The notes under the pieces: generated by a model
Databases searched by the model: none
What the model saw: the letters and a program-made list of their open reading frames with translations, nothing else
What the model was told of the DNA's origin: nothing
In this document: positions 8,029 through 15,308 of the stretch, piece after piece
Numbering within the stretch: the stretch's first letter is position 1
Layout: each line of letters opens with the position of its first letter
IMG/VR virus record: IMGVR_UViG_3300046501_000160
Coordinates: 1 to 46,519 of that record
Reading direction: 5' to 3' (one strand)
From: a virus
Length of the DNA: 46,519 nucleotides
Position numbers and translations under genes: made by a program

Positions 8029-8210
8029 CAGTTCATAAACTCACCAAGGACAACCACCCGCCGCGTGGCGAGCGTGTGTGGCTCTGGCGTGACGACAGGC
8101 ATCAGTGGGTTGTCGAGCGCATGAGCGCAAGCATCATAGGCTGGCTGGAGCATCCAGAACTGGCCTACACCCACTGGGCGACGTTGGTCGAACCTCCGAA
8201 GCCTGAGTAA
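8025..8210 (+). CDS. DUF551-like small protein
   Basis: This 61-residue protein resembles the DUF551 family found in many phages: an N-terminal P-x-x-G-E-R-V-W-L-W strand, then THWATLVEPPKP, matching the family's THWxPLPxPP ending. ATG 8025 overlaps the previous stop. The molecular role of the family is unknown. Confidence 0.7.
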   Translation: MTVHKLTKDNHPPRGERVWLWRDDRHQWVVERMSASIIGWLEHPELAYTHWATLVEPPKPE

Positions 8211-8227
8211 CCATTTCATCCCGCAAA

Positions 8228-8857
8228 CTGCGGGTCCTCGTTGGCTGTGAATTCAGCGGGCGAGTGAGAGACGCATTCCGAGCCAAAGGTCACGACGCAT
8301 GGTCGTGCGACCTCGAACCCTCGGACAGCCCTTACCACTACCAAGGCGACGTCCTCACCATTCTCGACCGAGACTGGGACCTAGGTATCTTTCATCCACC
8401 ATGCACCTATCTCTCCAACAGTTCATCGAAGCACCTCTACCTCGACGGTAAGAAAGAGAACGGCCCGGACCCTGAGCGCTGGCAAGAGCTACGCTGGGGC
8501 GCAGACTTCTTCAAGAAGCTCTGGACCACGAAGCAGATCGGCAAGGTGGCGTGTGAGAACCCCATCATGCTGGGCTACGCCAAGGACCGTATCGGCTGCG
8601 GGAAGCAGACGCAGACTGTGCAGCCTTGGATGTTCGGTGACCCCGAGCAGAAGGCCACGTGCCTCTGGCTCCGTGAGCTACCGGCTCTCGTGCCGACCTA
8701 TGCGACATGGGACGCCTGCAGGAAGGCGAAGCGGCTGAAGGCCGACGCCAAGCCGAAGCAGGCCGTCCATCTGGCTCCTCCAGGTGAGGACCGATGGAAG
8801 ATGCGGAGCCTCACATACCAAGGCATCGCGAACGCCATGGCTGACCAATGGGGCTAG
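8228..8857 (+). CDS. DNA cytosine methyltransferase-like protein (non-canonical start)
   Basis: This protein of about 209 residues has a SAM-binding N terminus (RVLVGCEFSGRVRDAF), the motif IV-like PC block (HPPCTYLSNS) and an ENP motif (VACENPIMLGYA), as in phage proteins annotated as DNA cytosine methyltransferases. The conserved N terminus lies upstream of the first ATG/GTG/TTG in frame (GTG 8264). Family alignment therefore points to CTG 8228, with ATT 8213 as the other option, and neither has a clear ribosome-binding site. Starting at GTG 8264 would delete most of the SAM loop. The enzyme may mark phage DNA against restriction; the target sequence is unknown. Confidence 0.75.
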   Translation: MRVLVGCEFSGRVRDAFRAKGHDAWSCDLEPSDSPYHYQGDVLTILDRDWDLGIFHPPCTYLSNSSSKHLYLDGKKENGPDPERWQELRWGADFFKKLWTTKQIGKVACENPIMLGYAKDRIGCGKQTQTVQPWMFGDPEQKATCLWLRELPALVPTYATWDACRKAKRLKADAKPKQAVHLAPPGEDRWKMRSLTYQGIANAMADQWG

Positions 8858-9189
8858 AGCCCGACCTCGCGGCTCGCAAGATCATCGTGGCCGCCTACAT
8901 GTATTACGTGCTCAACGATGGTCCCATGACCGACCACGAGTACGATGCAATGTCGAAGTATGTCGCTGAGAACTGGGACCAACTGGACCCTGTGCGACAG
9001 TGGCAGCTTGGGGACCCAGCGTCCACAGCGGCAGGCGGGAGCCACATCAAGTTCACGGTGATCGCCGTGGACTGTGCACGCAGCCTCTTCCGAGAGCGCA
9101 ACAAGCGTGGCTCAGATTACCCTTACCCACATAAGTGGAAGACCGACCGAAAAATGAAGCTTCGATACGTGACGGCTGTTGCCTCATGA
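8848..9189 (+). CDS. LigA-related small protein
   Basis: This 113-residue protein has an N-terminal helical pair, AAYMYYVLNDGPMTDHEYD, resembling the Ia domain of NAD-dependent DNA ligase, where paired tyrosines and a D-x-E-Y-D motif bind NAD. No adenylation domain follows, so it cannot be a complete ligase. It starts inside the end of the methyltransferase gene (ATG 8848). It may be a stand-alone nucleotide-binding adaptor; the function is unproven. Confidence 0.65.
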   Translation: MGLEPDLAARKIIVAAYMYYVLNDGPMTDHEYDAMSKYVAENWDQLDPVRQWQLGDPASTAAGGSHIKFTVIAVDCARSLFRERNKRGSDYPYPHKWKTDRKMKLRYVTAVAS

Positions 9190-9353
9190 GTGAACTGAGA
9201 ACCTTCCGCGTCATTCGCTGGCGCAGAGTTGTTGAAGACGCTGTTGTGCAGGCCTCCTCACGCGACACCGCTTTCGCTCACGCTGACAGCAACGATAGCT
9301 GGGCTGTGATCGACGAGCAGACCGTAGACACCGAATGTGAGGAATTGCATTGA
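9186..9353 (+). CDS. Hypothetical protein
   Basis: This 55-residue protein starts at ATG 9186 (ATGA overlap). The N-terminal strand is LRTFRVIRWRRVVEDAVV and the tail is acidic. The layout resembles small phage proteins with a single beta-alpha unit, but it was not recognised. Confidence 0.6.
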   Translation: MSELRTFRVIRWRRVVEDAVVQASSRDTAFAHADSNDSWAVIDEQTVDTECEELH

Positions 9354-9442
9354 TGCCGTTCATGGCGATCCTATGCCTTCTCTATGACTGCCCCGGGCTC
9401 GCGCTGATCGCGCTGCTGCTCTGGCTGTGGACTGACCTATAG
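9353..9442 (+). CDS. Mini membrane protein (29 aa)
   Basis: This 29-residue hydrophobic peptide (core PGLALIALLLWLW) starts at ATG 9353, coupled to the previous stop as TGATG. It is the last gene of the rightward block and stops five bases before the terminator. Support is positional and compositional only. Confidence 0.5.
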   Translation: MPFMAILCLLYDCPGLALIALLLWLWTDL

Positions 9443-9446
9443 TCGC

Positions 9447-9492
9447 AAAAAACCCCCAAGGACCCATTACGGGATTCCTTGGGGGTATTTTT
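9447..9492. terminator. Bidirectional intrinsic terminator between convergent blocks
   Basis: An 11-bp perfect stem (9452-9462 with 9476-9486, ACCCCCAAGGA paired with TCCTTGGGGGT) is flanked by six A on the left and five T on the right, so it can end transcripts in both directions. It sits exactly where the rightward replication block meets the leftward virion block. Confidence 0.93.
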
Positions 9493-9496
9493 CGAT

Positions 9497-9829
9497 TTAG
9501 GCCTTCGGCGCGCGGGGATCACCCGGGAGGAAGGTGGCCACGGGGACCACAGGGCCGAGAGGCAGCGTAGGGGCCACAGCCGGAGTCACTGAGGCGTCCA
9601 CGACGGGAGCCGGGGCAACTAGAGCCGCAGCGACCGCAATGAGTCCTACGGCCTCCGCAGGGCTGTTAACAGCGGCCACCAGTTGGGCCGTGAGAGCGTC
9701 GATGTCTGCCTGCGCCGAAGCCACGGAGGCCTCAGCAACCGCCTGAGCGGCCTTGGCTGCGTCACGGTCGGCCGCCAGAGAGGCGACGCGGGTGATCGCG
9801 TCTTGAAGTTTGGAGAGGTCGAGGGACAT
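9497..9829 (-). CDS. Small coiled-coil, Ala/Pro-rich virion-region protein
   Basis: This 110-residue protein starts at ATG 9829 with AAGGA upstream. Residues 1-55 form an alanine-rich heptad helix; the rest is a V/A/P-rich low-complexity tail ending in PGDPRAPKA. It is the last gene of the leftward block, just before the terminator and after the SGNH tail protein. It might be a spike chaperone or minor structural protein, but this is a guess from position. Confidence 0.65.
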   Translation of the reverse strand: MSLDLSKLQDAITRVASLAADRDAAKAAQAVAEASVASAQADIDALTAQLVAAVNSPAEAVGLIAVAAALVAPAPVVDASVTPAVAPTLPLGPVVPVATFLPGDPRAPKA

Positions 9830-9836
9830 TGTATCC

Positions 9837-11156
9837 TTATGCGGTGGCCAGTTCAGACCACCATTTGCGGGTGATGAACGTGGCAGTGCCTGCGCCGTTC
9901 ATCTGAACGCGGAAGGCGAGGTTGGTGAAAGGCGTGCCTGTGAAGGTGGTGAGGATGAGAGCATCCGGCTCCAGCACAAGGTTCGTCTCGCCGCCCGTAT
10001 CACTGCCCCATCCGGTAGCTGCGGGAGGCAGCATGTCGTACATGGGAGGCGTTGCGCCCGAGCCGCTGGGAAACCACTCAAGGTCTGCGTAAGCGTTCGA
10101 GAGGCCGGTAGCGCCAGAGGCGCAGTCGTACTCCATGCCACCACGGACGATGGAGCCAATCGCGAGGCTGGTGCGGTCGAGTGCGATTAGGCAACCGGCC
10201 GTGCCAGCAGCGGTCGCGGTGACCACAATCTTGACCTCGTTGCCCCACGTGTTGCCATCGGCGTCGGGCGAGGTGGCCTGCACGCTGTAAGCAGCCGTCA
10301 CGCCACCAGAGCAGCTAACAGGAGACAAGCCGGGAGGAACGCTGCCAGTGTTGCCCGTGCCCGTAGCAGCCACAGTGGTGCCTGCGAAGCCCACGGCGTT
10401 CGCCGGGATCAGCGAGCGAGAACCAAGGCCAACTTTGGCCTGACTGAGGTTGCGCAGACGGTGGCCGGGACGCTCGCGCAGATGCGAAGCAATCTTGTTC
10501 GCTGCGATGAGGCCGCCGAGCTTCGCTCCGGGGATGTTGTCGTGGACCTGATCCTGAGAGTTCGGGATCACAAGGGTGCCGTTGCTCGACACAGTGGTCT
10601 GCACAGGCGTCGGGTCGATTACGACGACGTTCGGCATGTAGCCGGGTTCACCCCACGCGAGCCAGTCAGCAGCCAGACGGTTAACGTCGTTCAGATTGCC
10701 GATCATCGTGGCGTTGAAGTTGCCAGCGCCACGTTCCCAGATGTGGACGAAGGTGATACCGGCTGCGTTGGCAGTCTTCACCAAGGTCTTGTAGTTGGCG
10801 AAGCAGGTAGCAACACAGGTGCCTGCAGTAGGATACTGCTGCGCGATGTCGTTGACGAAGCCTTGCCAGAAGATGAAGGCCGGGTTCAGAGCAATGGCCG
10901 CCGCAAGCTGCGTAGCGATATGCTGATCCGAGCGCGTGCCTGAGACACCCAAGCTTCCCAGCATGGTCAGAGGCTTGCCCATGGAGCGCAAGTAGGCGTC
11001 CATCCAGACCGACCAGTTCTGAGAGTTCTTGTTCCTCTGGGGACCATCCAAGTAACGCTGAGCGTTACGGCTGTCGCCCATGTAGACGGCAGTGTTGCCG
11101 CGCGAGGCTGCGCCGCCGCCGAAGCCTGCGCTACCAGGTAGGATTAGCTGAGCCAT
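9837..11156 (-). CDS. SGNH/GDSL-hydrolase-like tail protein
   Basis: This 439-residue protein has an N-terminal SGNH hydrolase domain: block I YMGDSRN with the serine nucleophile, block II LGVSGTRSDQ, block III-like GFVND, and a late D-x-x-H in QDQVHDNIPGA. The C-terminal 170 residues are beta-rich, as in receptor-binding modules. Such enzymes on phage tails remove acetyl or acyl groups from surface polysaccharides, so a role in host recognition is likely. ATG 11156 follows GGAGGG and overlaps the upstream stop. Confidence 0.8.
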   Translation of the reverse strand: MAQLILPGSAGFGGGAASRGNTAVYMGDSRNAQRYLDGPQRNKNSQNWSVWMDAYLRSMGKPLTMLGSLGVSGTRSDQHIATQLAAAIALNPAFIFWQGFVNDIAQQYPTAGTCVATCFANYKTLVKTANAAGITFVHIWERGAGNFNATMIGNLNDVNRLAADWLAWGEPGYMPNVVVIDPTPVQTTVSSNGTLVIPNSQDQVHDNIPGAKLGGLIAANKIASHLRERPGHRLRNLSQAKVGLGSRSLIPANAVGFAGTTVAATGTGNTGSVPPGLSPVSCSGGVTAAYSVQATSPDADGNTWGNEVKIVVTATAAGTAGCLIALDRTSLAIGSIVRGGMEYDCASGATGLSNAYADLEWFPSGSGATPPMYDMLPPAATGWGSDTGGETNLVLEPDALILTTFTGTPFTNLAFRVQMNGAGTATFITRKWWSELATA

Positions 11157-11425
11157 TAGCCCTCCTGAATAACTGCGAGGGTCGTGGCCGCCGTGCCGAT
11201 TGCGTAGATGTCAATCGTGGAGTTCATCACAAGCGCTGCGCCGGCGATGATCGGAAAGCCTGTGGAAGTGGTGACGTTCGCACTGTTGCCGACGTAGGCT
11301 GTAGCGGTGCCAGTGTTGTAGAGAGTGGCAGTGTCTCGACCGGACGCGCCGGGGACAATCTTTGAAGCTGCAGTCGTTACTGCAACCTGCGAGGTGCCGA
11401 AGCCCTCGCTCATTTTCTGAGGCAT
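11156..11425 (-). CDS. Small beta-rich structural-region protein
   Basis: This 89-residue protein starts at ATG 11425 after AAGGA. It is T/A/G-rich with alternating strands (TATLYNTGTATAYVGNS), as in small decoration or tail-spike cap proteins. It is coupled by TAATG overlaps to both neighbours. Specific function unknown. Confidence 0.65.
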   Translation of the reverse strand: MPQKMSEGFGTSQVAVTTAASKIVPGASGRDTATLYNTGTATAYVGNSANVTTSTGFPIIAGAALVMNSTIDIYAIGTAATTLAVIQEG

Positions 11426-11589
11426 CAGTCCTTCTTGAAGAACGTAGAGTAAATGGTGGTGACGATTTTGGTCGCGATCCACACGCCGCCGAGGACGGCG
11501 ACAGTGAACTGGACGTACGGATTGAGCGTGTCGATCCAGAGAGGAGCGGTGACCATCGCGCCCGCGCCTGCAGTGGTTACGGTGTCCAT
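11425..11589 (-). CDS. Small membrane protein, holin candidate
   Basis: This 54-residue protein is taken to start at ATG 11589, which overlaps the upstream stop (TAATG); ATG 11607 is an alternative. A membrane segment lies at VQFTVAVLGGVWIATKIVTTI, with a basic C terminus (FFKKD). Its position among lysis-region membrane proteins makes it a holin candidate. Confidence 0.6.
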   Translation of the reverse strand: MDTVTTAGAGAMVTAPLWIDTLNPYVQFTVAVLGGVWIATKIVTTIYSTFFKKD

Positions 11590-12020
11590 TAGATTCTCTT
11601 GGTCCATGCGGCTGTGAGCCCGGCTACGAGAGTTGACGCCCCTGTGAGGGTGAAGACTGAGCCGACGACCATCTGGCCATAGCTAAGCTCCTCCGTAGGG
11701 ACCCGGAGGACAGCATGGCTCGCGTCGATGCCTGTGGCCCACTGCCACAGATACGGGAACGTGCTGACGAAAAAGATGAGTGAGTGATAGCTCAGCACGG
11801 GGAAGACCCCGAGGCCCCAAGCAACCCAGAAGATGGGATGCGAGAACATAGCCATCGTCACGTCCTTCACTGCAGCGAAGTGCGCAGTGTCTGCCGATAG
11901 TGCGGCGACGGTGACGTCTTTGGCGTTGTTGCTTTGGACCTGAGCAGTGTCTTGGGCCTTGTTGAGGAGACCCAAGAGCAACTGCGGAAGCTTGAGCACT
12001 AAGCTCCAGAGGAAGTTCAT
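11589..12020 (-). CDS. Multi-pass membrane protein, holin-like (3-TM)
   Basis: This 143-residue protein has an N-terminal hydrophobic helix and two further membrane segments (FWVAWGLGVFPVLSYHSLIF and VVGSVFTLTGASTLVAGL). It resembles three-TM holins of the gene-transfer-agent type in size and layout, though this was not tested. ATG 12020 follows GAGGAAG and overlaps the previous stop. It lies downstream of the lysozyme, consistent with a lysis cassette. Confidence 0.7.
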   Translation of the reverse strand: MNFLWSLVLKLPQLLLGLLNKAQDTAQVQSNNAKDVTVAALSADTAHFAAVKDVTMAMFSHPIFWVAWGLGVFPVLSYHSLIFFVSTFPYLWQWATGIDASHAVLRVPTEELSYGQMVVGSVFTLTGASTLVAGLTAAWTKRI

Positions 12021-12268
12021 TCGTCTTCCTCAAGGGGCTTAGGGGCAGGCGTCACGTCCAGCATTGGCCGCACGAAGGCGAGCACGAAGGGAAGACAGCC
12101 GACTATGATGTCGGCAGCGGCCTCTGGCATAACGTGCATAAGGATGGGCTTGAGGTCGATGACACCAAGCCAGTCGAGGATGCCGGGGGCGGCAGCGAGG
12201 AGGAGGATGGCGATAGCGTGCCATCGGACTTCAATTCGGTCCCAGAGGTCGTCGAGATAGGCTCGCAC
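12017..12268 (-). CDS. Small membrane protein of the lysis region
   Basis: This 83-residue protein is taken to start at GTG 12268, preceded by AAGGA. It has two hydrophobic segments (AIAILLLAAAPGILDWLGV and IIVGCLPFVLAFV) and a charged tail. It overlaps the C-terminal coding region of the lysozyme by 166 bases in another frame. It may be a holin or spanin-related protein. Confidence 0.65.
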   Translation of the reverse strand: MRAYLDDLWDRIEVRWHAIAILLLAAAPGILDWLGVIDLKPILMHVMPEAAADIIVGCLPFVLAFVRPMLDVTPAPKPLEEDE

Positions 12269-12993
12269 GGGATTTGGTCCTTGTAGGCGGCAGCGAGGTG
12301 CGAAGCGTGCACTGCGTGCCAGATGAAATAGAGAAGGCCGAAGACCACAACGAGCCCGAGGACACACAGGCCAACCTTGGTCGAGGTGTCGAGGGCGCCG
12401 AGGTGCGCCAAGACAGGCGAGGAGCCTGCGGTCGCCGTAGCTCCTGCAGTGTGCTTGGTCGCCTTGGACGCGGCTTCAGCAGACCTACGCTCCATTGAGG
12501 GTCCCACAGGTTTCCCTGCGGCCTCTACGGCCATGCGCACGCCAGTGGCCTGCACGTCAGCGACGCGGCGGCCCCAACCCTTCCCGAAGAACTGCCATGT
12601 GCGGAGGTTCTGCAGGAAGGCCATGCGGGCCCGGGTCTGAGCCTTCACGTAAGAAATAGGTGACAGATTTCTTGCATCGAGGGTCCTACGGAGCTTGAGG
12701 GACCGGGAGATGCCGCTGTTGACGCCGAAGTCGAAGTCTACGAAGTCGGGGCCGGGCGGGCGCTCATCGCAGCCCATCGCAGCCCAATACTTGTCGCGAT
12801 AGATGCCGATGGCGACTGACCGGGGCATGTTCCTGACGTCTGCGGGTGAAGCGTCGTGCTTCCAGTACAGGCGAGCGTCGGCAATCGTGATTCCCCAGTT
12901 GGTCGCGTGACCTGGATCATTCTTGTTGTTCGTGTAGCCGCCTTCGTAGCCGAGCGTCTTGCTGATGCTCGCCTCGCGGTTCAGTGCGGTCAT
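12103..12993 (-). CDS. Endolysin, glycoside hydrolase family 108 type
   Basis: This 296-residue protein has an N-terminal muramidase domain of the GH108 family: LGYEGGYTNNKNDPGHATNWGIT contains the catalytic-glutamate E-G-G-Y motif, and DFDFGVNSG follows. A peptidoglycan-binding-like region comes next, then a linker and a single membrane segment (VGLCVLGLVVVFGLLYFIW). It would cleave host peptidoglycan for lysis, possibly from the membrane. The last 55 residues are S/P-rich and lie inside the overlapping membrane-protein gene, so the true C terminus deserves checking. Confidence 0.88.
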   Translation of the reverse strand: MTALNREASISKTLGYEGGYTNNKNDPGHATNWGITIADARLYWKHDASPADVRNMPRSVAIGIYRDKYWAAMGCDERPPGPDFVDFDFGVNSGISRSLKLRRTLDARNLSPISYVKAQTRARMAFLQNLRTWQFFGKGWGRRVADVQATGVRMAVEAAGKPVGPSMERRSAEAASKATKHTAGATATAGSSPVLAHLGALDTSTKVGLCVLGLVVVFGLLYFIWHAVHASHLAAAYKDQIPCEPISTTSGTELKSDGTLSPSSSSLPPPASSTGLVSSTSSPSLCTLCQRPLPTS

Positions 12994-13005
12994 GATGTCC
13001 TTGAA

Positions 13006-14280
13006 TTAGTTGGAGACGCGGACGGCCCTCAGGTAACCACTAGCGACGTATACGGTGCCTGCGTTGACCTGTGCTTGTGCACACAAGTAGAGCGTCTGTG
13101 CGCTTGGGCCGACCGTAATGCGCGCGGTCGGATGTGTGTGCACGAGGGCATAGTCGTTAGCGTTCGGCATACGTGTATGTAAGTTGAGGAAGATGACGTT
13201 GCCGGTGCTTACGCTATTTGGCGCGCTGCTTAGCTGCGAAGTCCAGTCTGACGTGGCTGTTCCACCAGCGCCTGCGAACGCGACGAACCACTGTACATCC
13301 CAAGTCCCTACAGGGAACGAGAGTGAGCAGCAGGTCTGTGCAACACCAGTCACTAGGTTTGTGGTGGAGCCACTAGCAGAAATTTGTTCACCGATCTGGC
13401 CTGCGCCTGTACCGATGTTTACGTTAGTGCGTGCCTGCAGCTGCTGCGCAGCCGTCAGTGATTGCGCTGCGTCGAACCGAACAGCCTTGGCGTCCTGCGT
13501 ATCGACGTAGGTCTTATCCGCCTTGAGGGCGTCTTGCGTATCCACGTAGGTCTTATCCGCCTTGAGGGCGTCCTGCGTATCCACGTAGGTCGTGTCGGCC
13601 TTCGGAGCCACCTGAGCGTCCGTGTAGGTCTTGCCTGCGGCGTCCTGCGTATCGACGTAGGTCTTGTCCGCTTTGAGCCCGAGCGCAGTCACCGAGGCGC
13701 GCGAGGCGTCCGTAGGATGCACGTGGTCCTCATGGGCCCACTTGGTGCTCGCGCCGACAGCCGCTGTGCCATCAACAATAGGCGTAGCCGTGCCCGCAGC
13801 GTTCTCCACTGCCGTAGCAGCCTGAGCAGCCGAAGCGGCAGCATGGGCCTCCGAGGTGGAGGCGTTGGAAGCCGAGGAGGCTGCGGCATTGGCGTTGGTC
13901 GTCGTTGTGGCTGCAAGCTGCTGCAGCAGAGCGACCACTGCGCTCTCTTGCGACAAGAAGTCGTAGAGATTGCCATCAGGATAGAAGGAGGTCGGCGCAG
14001 GGCGGGGGCTGTTGTCTGGGACGTTGTCGTTGTTCGTTACGGTATCTGCACCTACGAGCCCGCCGTCCGTGAAGAACGAGCTAGGCATCGGGGAGGGCGT
14101 ATCGGAAGGCGCGACGTCGCTATGTGTGACGTCTTCAGCACCGACCAGCCCACCATCAGTGAAGAACGAGCTAGGTGATGCACTGGCCTGCGAGGAGGAC
14201 GGGTGGTCGTTCGTGACCACCTCTGCCTCGTCATAGACCGTGCCATCAGCGTAGAAGCTGGTGGGCGTCGGGTTTACCAT
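13006..14280 (-). CDS. Tail fibre protein with tandem repeats
   Basis: This 424-residue fibre has four N-terminal copies of a P-x-S-F-[FY]-x-D-G unit (residues 5-110), an alanine/serine-rich coiled-coil section, the fibre motif HEDHVHPTDASRA, about five copies of a 13-residue unit typified by ALKADKTYVDTQD (around residues 200-265), and a beta-rich C-terminal head. This matches trimeric phage fibres with a host-binding tip. It overlaps the adaptor gene by seven bases. It is probably a second receptor-binding protein besides 29206-30090. Confidence 0.85.
   Translation of the reverse strand: MVNPTPTSFYADGTVYDEAEVVTNDHPSSSQASASPSSFFTDGGLVGAEDVTHSDVAPSDTPSPMPSSFFTDGGLVGADTVTNNDNVPDNSPRPAPTSFYPDGNLYDFLSQESAVVALLQQLAATTTTNANAAASSASNASTSEAHAAASAAQAATAVENAAGTATPIVDGTAAVGASTKWAHEDHVHPTDASRASVTALGLKADKTYVDTQDAAGKTYTDAQVAPKADTTYVDTQDALKADKTYVDTQDALKADKTYVDTQDAKAVRFDAAQSLTAAQQLQARTNVNIGTGAGQIGEQISASGSTTNLVTGVAQTCCSLSFPVGTWDVQWFVAFAGAGGTATSDWTSQLSSAPNSVSTGNVIFLNLHTRMPNANDYALVHTHPTARITVGPSAQTLYLCAQAQVNAGTVYVASGYLRAVRVSN
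13491..13679. repeat. 39-bp tandem repeat inside the tail fibre gene
   Basis: Units with a 39-bp period begin at 13491, 13530 and 13569, and again at 13641 after one diverged, shortened unit. They encode the TYVDTQDALKADK-type 13-residue repeat. Whole-codon periodicity keeps the frame open, so copy number can vary without breaking the fibre. Confidence 0.85.
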
Positions 14281-14915
14281 TCATCGCCTCGGTCAAAGTA
14301 AAGCGCAGGACGCACTGCGGCATCTGCGGTCAACTCGTCGCTGTCCGCTTGGTCCTGCAGGGTCGCCATGATGCGCTGGAAGTCTTGCTCGAACCCGGCC
14401 TTGCGTTCGTCATTGAGATACGACGACGCGGCCACGAGAGCAGCGTAGATCACAGCGTCCCATGCGACCTTGGACATCGTGTTGCTGTCCGTGTCGGCAA
14501 CGAGCGCGGGGAATTCGCTGTAATAGGTGATGAGGACTTTGTCGCCCACGACGGGCCGAGGGCCCAGATACCAAGCGGCACCTTGGCGCGCGTAGATCGA
14601 GGGAGGGCCAACGTCCTGCGACGCGCCCATGACGCGGTTCAGATCGACGCGCTGTAGTTCGTATTCGAGGACACCATCCCCGTCTCGGTCTACCTGGATC
14701 GAGATAAGCTGCAGGAGGTCACTCGGGATGCCAAGCTTCGTGTAGCTGTCGGGGATGGTGTACAGGATTTGCTTCTCCATGAACGGGACACGGAGTTCGC
14801 GCTGGATGCGCTGGATGCCTTGGTTCACGAAGGTCGAGACGAGCGCTGCGTTGTTGTTGACGATGCCGTTGTTCAACAGCGCCTTGAATTGGGCCTTCAG
14901 TTCACCGAGGGTCAC
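14274..14915 (-). CDS. Head-tail adaptor protein
   Basis: This 213-residue protein begins MTLGELKAQF and continues with FVNQGIQRIQRELRVPF, the usual opening of podovirus adaptors such as SU10-type adaptor and T7 gp11. A central LQLISIQVDRDGDGVLEYEL block and a helical C terminus follow. It would sit between the portal ring and the tail nozzle. It lies downstream of the capsid gene, where adaptors normally occur. Good family-level confidence. Confidence 0.85.
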   Translation of the reverse strand: MTLGELKAQFKALLNNGIVNNNAALVSTFVNQGIQRIQRELRVPFMEKQILYTIPDSYTKLGIPSDLLQLISIQVDRDGDGVLEYELQRVDLNRVMGASQDVGPPSIYARQGAAWYLGPRPVVGDKVLITYYSEFPALVADTDSNTMSKVAWDAVIYAALVAASSYLNDERKAGFEQDFQRIMATLQDQADSDELTADAAVRPALYFDRGDEW

Positions 14916-14925
14916 CTTGGTATCC

Positions 14926-15252
14926 TTAGATGCGTTTGTTGGTCGTGATGAATTTGTCGAGCGCGTAACGGCGCAGCATGTTGAGCGTCTCGCGAACGGG
15001 AGCGGTCATCACGTCGAAGCCGTATAGGCGAAGAAGTTCGTCGACTACCTCGACGGGGATGCTGGCTACCTTGTGCATCTCGCCCGCAGGGGTGGCGACG
15101 CTATCAAGGCGCTCATGCTGCAGACTGGTCAGGAATTCGTCGGGGATTTCCTGCGTCCGCTTAATGATCAGTTCATTGGTAGAGCGGTCTTCGTCGAAGG
15201 CGACAAGGGTGTCGAGTAGGACGGGTTCTTCGTAGAAAGTTTCTTTGGACAT
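14926..15252 (-). CDS. Hypothetical protein between capsid and adaptor
   Basis: This 108-residue mostly helical acidic protein was not recognised. It starts at ATG 15252, just after the capsid terminator in the direction of transcription. A conserved-looking VVDELLRLYGFDVM helix is present. Position suggests a head-completion or minor head protein. Confidence 0.7.
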   Translation of the reverse strand: MSKETFYEEPVLLDTLVAFDEDRSTNELIIKRTQEIPDEFLTSLQHERLDSVATPAGEMHKVASIPVEVVDELLRLYGFDVMTAPVRETLNMLRRYALDKFITTNKRI

Positions 15253-15263
15253 ATTCTCAAAAG

Positions 15264-15294
15264 CAAAAATAGGGACACGGAATTACCCGTGCCC
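15264..15294 (-). terminator. Intrinsic terminator after the major capsid gene
   Basis: On the minus strand a GGGCACGG/CCGTGTCCC stem with a short AT-rich loop (15272-15294) is followed by TATTTTT. It lies just after the capsid stop, which parallels T7 Tphi after gene 10. It would cut transcription of downstream tail and lysis genes relative to capsid. Confidence 0.88.
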
Positions 15295-15308
15295 CCATTT
15301 GTTGGACC

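Noticed and set aside
13491-13679. CRISPR-like array
   Set aside because: Repeats are contiguous, in frame and inside a fibre gene; there are no spacers.
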